A stretch of DNA of 64,000 nt from Hydractinia symbiolongicarpus (lineage: Eukaryota; Cnidaria; Hydrozoa; Anthoathecata; Hydractiniidae). The translations under genes were made by a program, and so were the position numbers. The stretch is from contig NC_079887.1 of assembly GCF_029227915.1 (NCBI RefSeq), positions 16,799,650-16,863,649 of the forward strand. Reading direction: 5' to 3'. Below the pieces are notes generated by a model. The model had not been told where the DNA came from. It made no database searches and was given only the letters and a program-made list of their open reading frames with translations. This document shows, piece after piece, positions 47,166 through 57,300 of this stretch; position 1 is the first letter of the stretch, and each line of letters begins with the position of its first letter.

Positions 47166-49410
47166 TTTTTATCAACTAGGTTTTGCACCTTGAAAGCTGT
47201 TCTTTTTTATTTTGTGTAAGATTTATGTGGGGGATTTAATGCAATTTGACATTTCGAGAAGATTTTAAGAAGATTTTTTTTGTATATGCACTGCTGACGT
47301 CCGCAAGACATCTAAAGCAATCTATTCTTTCATTGGCCTTTTGCCTAAGTGGATTTTTCCACGGGCCTTATCGACTAGTCTCTTATAATAATACAGAGCT
47401 TCCGTGCGTCTGTCTGTCAGTTTTGCAAAGTCGATTATATTCTTCACAATTTTCTTTGATAAAGTCTATAAAACATCACCTACAAATTTGTTCCGTAAAT
47501 TACTAAACTTTGGTGTTAAAATAATGTTGACGTCAATAGGAAAGTATATTAACATTAATGAAGCCATTAAAATGCACTGAAAACTTTGAGGTCAAATAAC
47601 TTGGAAACGAGGTGGTGACGTCAATGATTTTTCACCGCGTGGGTAACTAGGGACCACCTAGGACCAATTTCGATAATTTTTCGAAACCTGGGTCCCCAAA
47701 TCCCTTTCAGAATGGACGGGTTCATGACGTCATCAAAAAACTTCAAACCCCAATACCTCTGTAACAGTTCGTCAATAGTACATGATCCTATACATTTTTT
47801 TGATTAGCGTTTCAAGATCTATACGATGAAGGCAACATGTATACACATTTCGAAAAATATTTTTCTCTGTTCTGACAGGTCTTTGCTGACGTCAGCAAAA
47901 TTTTAAGCCCGTTATATCTCATTGACAGAACAATCTGGGGTATCCTAAAAAATTAAAGCAAAGCAATTTATTAATTGTAAGGCCGTCTGCATATATATTT
48001 AAAACTTTCTTAACTTTCTCAGGCCATCTGTTATAAGTTATTGTGGTAAATCGATCGAGTATTACACATATCTAAGGGAGTGCTGCCCAGCTTAACTGGC
48101 TAAACGTTATTGCATTGAAACAACATGTGACTTGAAACAAGTCGTGACCGGTTTATTCATCTATAATTCTCTCTCTTAGCTTTCAAATGATTCACCCCCC
48201 CCCAAAAAAAAAAAATGCTTTTTGATTATTATTTGTTTAAAATTCATAGCCTTCTTTATAAAAAATCTATTACCCTCTTACAGTAGAATGCTTAAATTCG
48301 GAAACTCAAGAAATATAATACAGAATAGTTTTTATGTTAATTCTATCAGATTTGTGTAAAAAGAGCACCCTTTAAAAAATTATTTTTAAAAAGTTGTTGA
48401 TCTTTGCTGTTAGTTATACCTGAAGTGGAATAACAATCTTGCAGTACTATACAAAATAATATTACTGCCAATACTTATAGAAATACTATTTATTGACAGC
48501 ACATTTTGTGAATTTAAAAAACAATAACAATTATCTGTAGCTGCAAGTGTAATATTCTTACAGGCCATAAAACCAAGGCTCAAAGGTACTTATGGGTAAG
48601 CATGCTTTTACCTTGAGTGATTGTATTGCTCTTATTGCAATTTGTGGAAGTCTAATACCACCAAACCTAACATGCTTAGGATAGTCATAATGTTATTTAC
48701 AGGTGTTTTAAAAATTAAAAGATAATGGTTAGGTCTTGTTACAGCCCTAGAAATTTTTATGAAATGCTTATAATCGGAAAAACATAATAATTTTCGTTAT
48801 CTTTAGAACACAACCTTATTTCATCCAAAAGAATCATTTTTAAAAGCTTACCTCCCAATTCAAAAAAAAGTTCATCTTATTCTGTTTATACTATGTTGAG
48901 AATTTGTAATTTAACATTAAACATATAAAGCCACATTTTCTTGTGTTTACAGGATGCTTCTTTCTCGAAAGCCGCCATTGTGTGATAATTTTTTTTTCGG
49001 ATTAAACCCAGTTTGACGTCATCTCCCAGATGGCAAAAAAGGCTCCCTGAATGTTGGCGTAAAACGATTACTCGGAGAAAAAGAAGAAGAGTAAATTATT
49101 GCAGTAGTAGCGCTGGAAAGCATTTCTTTGCCAGTCTTCCAACAGGCAAGAAACAACGAGCTGCGTGTACTCATTAACAGAGTCTATACGCTTTTAAAGT
49201 CGAGTTTTAATCACTAGAATGTTCTGATCAACGCTGGCAAAAAAGGCTTTGGCAATTCTAAATCTCTGGGCACTTGTCTTTGCATTAGGCCATGTGCAAA
49301 TTCTGGTATAGATGCTCGCTCTTCTTCTACGTTGCGTCTAAGACTTTTCTATTATATTGTGGTACACTAGGCAGGGTTTTACGGGATTTAATTTTTTTTC
49401 TGCGCGCGTT

Positions 49411-49464
49411 GTTGTTTCTTCTTTCTTTTTTTCTTTCTTCTTTTCTTTCTCTCTTTCTTTCTTA
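49411..49464. repeat. CTTT-rich pyrimidine tract
   Basis: Low-complexity TTTC/CTTT run upstream of a copy of the CCCTGGGATCGAGGTTGC word. Confidence 0.8.
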
Positions 49465-50673
49465 TGATAATCTATTTTAATTTGTTTTTCGTGTCGCGAT
49501 TCATAGTCATATCAAAGAACGCTATAGACCCTGGGATCGAGGTTGCTTGAATTGTTATTATAATAAGGCAAGGGGTTGTGTTTAAGCTTACACCCGTCTT
49601 TTCTATGTTTACTTCCGCATAGTCGTGATTATTAAGGCTGCTAATAGTCTAGCCATAGAATGAAGTTTTCTACTAATCTTCTAAATTAAAAACGCTTTCC
49701 GAGTCTAACTCTTCTAACCAACAAAAACTCTTAGGGATCGCGGCGTAGCATTTAATTTTTTTTTCGGGAGGGGGTAAGATAGGCTGCAAAAGAGTAAAAT
49801 AATATGTCGCCTGCCATGGTTTGCTCTGATAACCCTAAATAGCTTCTTTTTTACTTTAAAATATACTTCCTGGCGCCGCGAACCGTATCCACTGTGGGCA
49901 TTGAAGTCTCTACGCAAGTCGGAAAGAGCCAATCTCGTTCTAAGGGCATCGAAATAGCTAAAAAGGCCACGATTCACTACTAAGCTATTGCTTCCACTTC
50001 CATTAACACCCTCTAGCTTTTCCAGCTAGAATCTGATTCACTGTCAGGTTTTGTAGACTTTTTACTGGCCGAAACTTCAAAACTAAGAAAGCCCACAACT
50101 TTTTCTCGGGAACTCAGTTTTAAAAAGAGAAGTAAAAAACAAGTGTTTACTTATCTTCAGTATATACCTGTTACAAACTTTTCTTCAGTACCCGTTATAA
50201 ATGTTGAAAAACAAAACAACAACAAAGTCAGGGTCAGCGAAATTATCATCCGGGAGTTGACGTCACAAGCTCTCCCGCGAAGACATTTATTTACAATCAG
50301 GGCACAAGTTGGCGACTGGCACGAAGCTTCTTCTCCAGCTAATATTTTACAACTTTAACGACGAATATCTTCCGAATAAATCTAAATAAGTATAAAAGAA
50401 ATTTTTTTTCGTAATTAGTACAATATTTTGAGTTGATTTTCGAATACTTTTTTTATAGTGGGAGGTAAGTTTTAAATTCTCGACGAGTAATTAATCCATT
50501 TGTCCGATTTCTTTGATTTTTAGGCAATTTTTTAAACATTTCGGTTTTAAGATATATTCAGATTCAAAGATATCCATCTGACCTTATGACATTATCATTG
50601 ATGATGTAATAATCAAGTGACAAAAAAATTTATCTAAATCAACTTAATATTTGTCCGGATTTAAAAATATATG

Positions 50674-51168
50674 CAGTTGACTCTCCCTAATTCGAATTCC
50701 CACGGGGAAAAATTTTTGTTCGAATTATAGAGAGATTCAAATTATAGAAAGTCTCTGTAATTCGAACTTTCAGCGTTAAAGCGTGAAAATTCGAATCACA
50801 GAGAGAAATTACGTTAATCTCAAAATCAAGAAAACATAATTCAAGTTTCATTAATCTTTATTTTCATAGGTTACACAAAAAAGAAACTCTATTTGAAAAA
50901 CTGTTGAATATTTGAAAAAAAAAAGTTCAAAGGACAATTTTCGAATTTGTCAAAGCCCTGTTTAAACTCTAAAATTCGAATTAGGAAGAGAATCGTGCTG
51001 GTGTGTCTGAAAAACTGTTCGAATTATAGAAAGTTTCGAATTAGAGAACTTCGAATTGTAGGAAGTTTTTTATAAGAGTTTCTTAAGTAAAATTGACGGT
51101 GACTGAGCACTCGTTGGAATTATAGAAATATTCGAATTATAGAGATTTGAATTAGAGGGAGTCAACTG
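50674..51168. mobile_element. Tigger/pogo-like MITE, 495 bp
   Basis: The left end reads CAGTTGACTCTCCCTAATTC and the right end is its close inverse, ending GTCAACTG, followed by TATA. TTCGAATTATAGA words recur in both orientations inside. CAGTTGAC termini with a TA target are typical of Tigger/pogo elements. The left flank is TG rather than TA, so that target copy may be mutated. No transposase remains. Confidence 0.65.
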
Positions 51169-51397
51169 TATAACTTTCTCTTTAAATACTTCGATCTTAT
51201 ACTCGAGATATATATAAGCCAAAGTTTGCCGCTTCTTATACGTTTACTCACCACAGGTAATTGAGCTAACTTCCGGTATGTAATAAAGTGTGCAAGGAAA
51301 ACGAAACGCCCCAGAAATATTGCAGCGCAATTGCATACTTCTGAATAAAAATCCATGCTGTATTGTTTCTGCTGGAAAACTATATGTTCGTTGCTAG

Positions 51398-51521
51398 TGT
51401 AGGAACCGACAGCTCAGAAATAAATGACTGTAACGAAAGAGGTTCTTCTAAATTATGACCTAAATATATATACAATCAAATAAAGCCAAAGTACATGTTT
51501 ACGGCGTTCGTATTTCCGACA
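51398..51521 (-). repeat. candidate 3' LTR of the older BEL/Pao element
   Basis: On the minus strand a purine-rich AATGGAGGAG tract is followed at once by TGTCGGAA. The block ends TTCCTACA 124 bases later. These are TGT...ACA ends with short imperfect inverted repeats, just downstream of the old element's coding end. No partner LTR was found beyond 62406, so the call rests on position and ends alone. Confidence 0.4.
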
Positions 51522-51597
51522 CTCCTCCATTTCGTGAAAGCCGCGAAAGTTAAGGCGCGGATGTTAAGTTTCAACAGGATACAATAAGTTCACCGCG

Positions 51598-53442
51598 CGT
51601 TACAGCAACAAATTTTTCCCATTGGATCTTGTTCGAACAGTTGCTACTCGAATTTGTTCGTCTTTCCTAGGTTGAACCCTCCAAGGTTGAACGGATTCAA
51701 CTACACCAATTTTCCATTTGGAACGCGACAGTTTATCGTCTTTAATTAATACGACATCCTCCACGTTGATAAGTTCTCGACTTTGACGTTTTGAGGTTAA
51801 CTTATGTCGTTCGCGTAACTCGCTCAAAAAAGTCTAAATCGTTCGCTCAAAAAAGTTAAATCGTGTCCAGAAGTTGTTCATAAGTTCGTTAACATATTTG
51901 TAACGCACATGACTAGATACATCGTTTTTTTCTTCGCTCGATGGGTTGACATTTAATCGTCTACCGTAGTTCAAATGATTCAGTGTAATAATTTCGTCAC
52001 CAATCTCACTTGTAACATAAGTTAAGTTAATGGTCGATCGTTCAATACAGATTCGACTTCAGCAACAATGGTAATAAGCTCATCTATTGTAACACGTGCT
52101 TTAAACAAAATATGGACTAAACATCTTTTGGTAATTTGAACTAGTCTCTCATAGAAGCCTCCCCACCAAGGGGCAGCAGAAGGATTAAATAACCAGGTTA
52201 TTCCAGTACTGGTTGCAAACGATACAATAGATGACACAAATGCTTGGACTTCTTCACGGACAAAATTACTTCTATTGTCCGAATACACTTTTGATGGGAT
52301 ACCTCGTCGTGCAATAAATCCTCTGAATTCGAGTATAAATGTGCTTGCAGTATTGTTTTTAACAACTTCTTAATGTAACGCTCTGGTAGCGCAAGAAGTA
52401 AACAACGAAATCCACGTTTTATCTAATTATTCAAGAGCGTGTCCTTTAAATTAAGAGGACCAAGATAATCAACACCAATAGTTTTAAAGTGGCTATCCAG
52501 CACAACTCGATCAGCAGGCAGAGGCGGTGAACGCGGATAACGATAAGGTTTGCTATTAAATTTAATTGTGTTTTCAAAGATTCCAAGCGTTTGATAAGAA
52601 TATTGTTCTGCAAATCTGTGATCAATATATGCAAACTTGAAGTAATATCACCGGAAGTGATAAGATTACCAAAACTATGAACGCTAGTCTGTTTAATATT
52701 ATCGTCATTGTTATAAACCACACTAGTTGGATTGATACCAGTAATAACTTCAGCTTGATCATAATCTTCAGGAATGGATGCCAATCCCTCGCGCAAATCA
52801 TTATTAGGCTCAATTATTGGGGGTGCTTGTGGGACAAGCTGTTCAGCCTGTTGGTCCGCAAGCACTTACGCATACTGTACTGCTTCTTAGGAGCAGAGTT
52901 ATTAACAACCATAACAAATTCTTCTTCAGGTTGACTTACAGCATAGTTTGCAACCACATCACTAACATAACCAGACCGACTTACAGTAGAATCTGCGGCT
53001 GGTGAGCTAAAAGTACATAAATGTCCTGGTTGACTTACAGTATAATCTGCAACCATATCACTATCAGAACCAGACCGTCTTACAGTAGAATCAGCGGCTG
53101 ATGAGCTAAAATTACATAAAAGTTCTGGTTGACTTACAGTATAGTTTGCAACCGTAACAAGTGAATCACCATTTGGTTGACTAACAGTAGAATCTGCAAC
53201 CGATGAAGTATTATTCACAGTGCTGACTAACGGTACATTTTGCAGCAGTATTCAAACACAATTTTAGTTTAGCAACAAACTTTAAAACAAAGGAAGTGAC
53301 AAATAATAACATCTGTAAAGTCGAGTATTTATAGAGAAACTCAGGGCCGGAAAACCAAATGTTGACTGCCACTAGCTGTACAGGATCTAGTCCATGTGAA
53401 ATGATATCAGTGGATTGTCCTTGGTACCGACTAAAAACCACA
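51598..53442 (-). pseudogene. older BEL/Pao element, integrase and C-terminal part (broken)
   Basis: Minus-strand pieces in order begin with a repeat-bearing linker (52814-53218) and an integrase entry block with PLPADRVVLDSHF and GVDYLGPL (about 52440-52540). The integrase core follows at 52022-52288, with SDNRSNFV and PWWGGFYERL holding the second Asp and the Glu. The DUF5641-like tail RSKWKIGVVESVQPW is at 51600-51827. Stops and frameshifts lie between pieces. The text continues upstream at 59877-62406, on the far side of a younger BEL element. Confidence 0.8.
52930..53200 (-). repeat. 99-bp coding tandem repeat in the old BEL linker
   Basis: Two full 33-residue units (52952-53149) start ANYTVSQPELLC and ADYTVSQPGHLC, with partial units on both sides. 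Each unit itself has two half-units built around ADSTVS and ADYTVS. Confidence 0.8.
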
Positions 53443-53447
53443 TATCT

Positions 53448-53651
53448 TGAAGAAAATAGCTTTTCTGTATAATAGCTTTTCTGTATAGTTTCTTTTATTA
53501 TGTTAGACAATACGTTGTATTTTGATTGGTTTATTTTACGGCGCATGCGTTAATGTAAAAACGTTGTAAACTCTGAAACAGCGTGGTTAGACCCGCGAAG
53601 AATTTAATAAAAACAGACAGAGTTATTTCTCTTTTTTTTCTGGTTTTTAAA
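53448..53651 (+). repeat. 5' LTR of the young BEL/Pao element
   Basis: About 204 bases, starting TGAAGAAAATAGC. It contains the direct repeat ATAGCTTTTCTGTATA and an AATAAA poly(A) word near its end. It matches 59670-59871 apart from a T-run of eight here against six there. The end is ambiguous by one or two bases (TTTTTAA, AAA or AAAT), depending on the duplication length. Confidence 0.92.
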
Positions 53652-53669
53652 TGGCGCCCGATGAGGGAC
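53652..53669 (+). promoter_or_regulatory. tRNA primer-binding site
   Basis: TGGCGCCCGATGAGGGAC follows the 5' LTR directly. It is complementary to the 3' end of a tRNA ending GGGCGCCA, which is typical of Lys-type tRNAs. Reverse transcription would start here. Confidence 0.85.
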
Positions 53670-54311
53670 ACGAAGATTGATTTATATAATTAAAGAAAAT
53701 TGGATGCTATTGCTGTTGAGCAAAGACATTGATCAAGATTGGATCAACGAAATTTGAACGAAAGACACGTATGAAACGAAAATAGTTCAGTAAGCTCATT
53801 CGCTACTTGACTTGACTGACCTTTTTTTTTGAACTGCTTAATAATTTAATTGACATTTAAGAACGTTTTTAGACAGCCATCTTTGACGTTACGAAATCGA
53901 TATTTTTGCTTGATTGCAAAGATATTTACGGATTTGATTGAAGTTTCTTTTTTTTGTTTCTTGTGTGCCAGCACGTGGTTTAGACATAAGTATAGTTTTT
54001 GGTTTTACAGCTTATGGTTTGGGGCTATAGAAGAGTACGAATTCATGTTTTTTCTTGGTTTGTTTTGATACGTGGAGTTGTTGTTTAGACTTATTTATTT
54101 TGAAGGTTGTTTTATTTTAGTTTCTAAACGCGTGTTTCTTTACATGCCATTTTTCTGTTTTGTGCATAAGAAAAAGTTTACTCCTGTTGGGTACAGACTG
54201 CTGTTTACCCTCTTTGTGGATAAGAATTAGATCGAGATAGATTTTGGCTCCTGTTAGGCACAGGATACTTTGTAAGTGTTTGGGTATACTTCTATTTTAA
54301 AGCTTCTGAAG

Positions 54312-57300
54312 ATGTCTGATCTACAAAAGAAAATTAATCAAAGAAAGGCTATCCGCATCCAAACTTCCTCGGTTATTAAAAGAATAGAAAAGCAGCTTAG
54401 TGATGAAAATGCTACTCATGTAAAGTTACTAGGTTTACAGAATAACCTTGTTAACAAGATTGAGCAGCTAAACATGTTGAATGATGAAGTTTTAGCTCTG
54501 TTGAAACCAGAGGAAGTTGAACAGGACGTTCTAGAAAGTATGGAATATACTGATCCCACACATGAACTTCTTGCAGCGGTCACGTTAAAGTTACAATCTT
54601 TATCGTTGTCCCCTCCATCTGAGGTTGACCATCACGGCCCAGATTCTGTAAGAAGTGTGTCCTCTCGTTGTCGTTTACCAAAATTTGAACTGCCAATTTT
54701 TAAAGGAGACCCCCTATGCTGGCAAGGATTTTGGGATCAGTTTAGCGCGTCGATTCATGACAACGAAGAGATTTCTGATATTGATCGATTTAATTATCTG
54801 AAGAGATATGTCGAAGGTCAAGCTTCTGAGACAATATCTGGATTAAGTTTAAGTTCAACAAACTATAAAGAGGCCATTAAAATTTTAACCGAACGTTATG
54901 GCAATCCACAGGTGCTGATATCAGCACACATGGATTGTCTAATTCGTCTGAACAAGGTAACTAATAAATCTGACATTGTGTCTTTACGGAAACTTTATAA
55001 CGGAATTGAAAACTGTACTAGGAATTTGAGTGCATTAAAGTTGGACATTTCTGCATATGGAAGTTTGTTGATTCCTCTATTAAAAGAAAAGTTACCGGAT
55101 GATCTAAATATGATAATTGCTAGGAAATTTGGAAGCGATATTTGGACGCTTGAACGCCTTATGATCTTTTTTAACGATGAACTGACTGCTTACGAAAATT
55201 GTAAACCTGTCGTAAAGCCAAGTGCAGAGGGAAAAATGAAAAGAAATGATGAGTTTTTTACATCAAGTTGCTTGCATAGGCAAAACTTCTTGTTAAATAA
55301 GTCCAAAAGTTGTTTATACTGTAATGGAAATGATCATTTGGCAAGTCGATGTAGGTCTGTGACAGAGGTTGTTACAAGAAAGGAATTGTTACGTAAGCAA
55401 GGTCGTTGCTTTGTATGCCTAGCAACTGGACACTTAGGAAAAAACTGTCCTAGCAACTATTCTTGTCGAAAATGCAAACACAGACATCACATTTCCATTT
55501 GTTCTTCTGATGGTTCGCAAGCAGGTGCTCATCACAACAATTTTGTATCATCATACAGTGGTGTTTTAATGCAAACTGCTTCTGCTGATGTATCTGATAC
55601 ATCAGGCAATGCAAAAAAGCACACGCGGATTCTATTCGATAGTGGCAGTCAGAGAAGCTATCTATCTCAGGACTTATGTAAGACTTTAAAATTAAAACCG
55701 TTAAGAAAGGAAAAGGTTATTGTTAAGACTTTCGGAAGTGACGATTCCAGGGTTCAGGATCTCCAAGTTTACCAGGTTAAGATTAAACATAAGAACTGTC
55801 ATGGATTTTGTTTTGTTGAAGCATACTGTGTTCCAAATGTTTGTAGTCCGTTGACCCACCAATACCTTGAGTTTGTAAAAGCAAGTTACCCTCATGTGGA
55901 AGGTTTAGAGTTGGCTGATAGAAACGTGAATTGTCGGGATTTGAATGTAAACTTATTGATTGGGCTAGATTTCTATTATAGTTTTTTTACTGGGAAAATG
56001 AAAAAGGGTTCGGGGGGACCTGTAGCATTGGAAACTACGTTGGGTTGGGTCTTAAGTGGAAAATACGAGTCCGAGGAGCAGAAACAGCACTGTTTGCAAA
56101 CACAGCATGTTATGAAAGTGGAAGTTGAGAAGAAAAATGAGTTACTAAGAAATGAGTTAAAGAAATTTTGGCAGGTTGAATCTGTAGGGGGTCAAGAAAT
56201 TTCTGTAATTAATGATTTTGAAAATCATATTTATCATGATGGATCACGCTATGTGACAAGGTTACCTTTCAAGCCTGATCACGATCCATTACCTGATAAT
56301 TATTTTGTAAGCGAAAGAAGACTTAGATCCACGGCCAAGAAACTGCATGCTCTAGGAATTTATGATGACTATGATAACATTTTTAAGCAATACGTCCAGG
56401 AAGGTATAATTGAAAAAGTAGGTCGCAATGAATTAATCAGAGAAAGTGGTAATGTCCATTATCTCCCACACAGGGCAGTTGTGAGGGAAGATAAGCAAAC
56501 CACTAAGATTAGGGTTGTATTTGATGCATCCAGTAAGGCAAACGGTCCTTCTCTTAACGATTGTTTATACTCAGGTCCAAACTTATTATGTAAGATCTTT
56601 GATGTACTTTTTAGGTTTCGGTTGAACAAGATTGCAATTATTGCCGATATCAGGCAAGCCTTTTTAAATATTAGTATTGATCAACCTCACCGTGATTTTT
56701 TGCGATTCTTATGGTTTGAGGAGAACAAAGTGGTAATTTATCGTTTCCTCAGAGTTGTTTTTGGTTTAACAAGCAGCCCTTTTCTTTTAAATGGAACAAT
56801 TCGTCAGCATTTAAATAAATTCTTAGATATGTATTCCGAGATTGTGAAAAAATTGGGTGAAGATTTGTATGTAGATGACACGACAACCGGTTGTAATTCT
56901 GTTGAAGAAGGGAAAAAATTTCAAGAAGTTGCCGTGGATGTGATGAGTAAGGCTGGATTTGAATTAAGGAAATGGTTTACTAATAATAATGAACTACAAG
57001 TTTTTTTTGATAGGCGAAAGGGGTGTGATAAGACTATTGGAGATGACATGACTTTTGCTAAAAGCCAAGTTAATGGAATAAATAAAGACTATAGTCATAA
57101 GGTTTTAGGATTAACATGGGATAAACACACTGATTGTTTTCTGTTTGATTTTAACGAATTTATCAGAAAATCTAAGGCATGTTCTTTCACAAAGAGGAAT
57201 GTTTTAAGTTTATCTGCTTCTATGTACGATCCACTTGGAATTATTTCTCCTATTACAGCTCAAATTAAAACTTTTTTTCAGTCCTTGTGCGTGGATAAAT

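Larger units (their letters stand above)
45805..50673. other. gene-poor interval with repeats
   Basis: It contains a 15-bp minisatellite (47049-47165) and a GTGGATTTTTCCAC palindrome at 47349-47362 followed by CTGTCTGTC. A GACGTCA-rich stretch (47525-47900) looks like a dispersed element body. A CTTT-rich tract lies at 49411-49464 and a CCCTGGGATCGAGGTTGC word at 49529. A minus frame at 49714-49977 is Arg-rich but unrecognised. No gene is claimed. Confidence 0.4.

Noticed and set aside
49714-49977. 87-codon Arg-rich minus frame
   Set aside because: No domain, lies in a repeat-rich stretch beside a mobile-element-like word.
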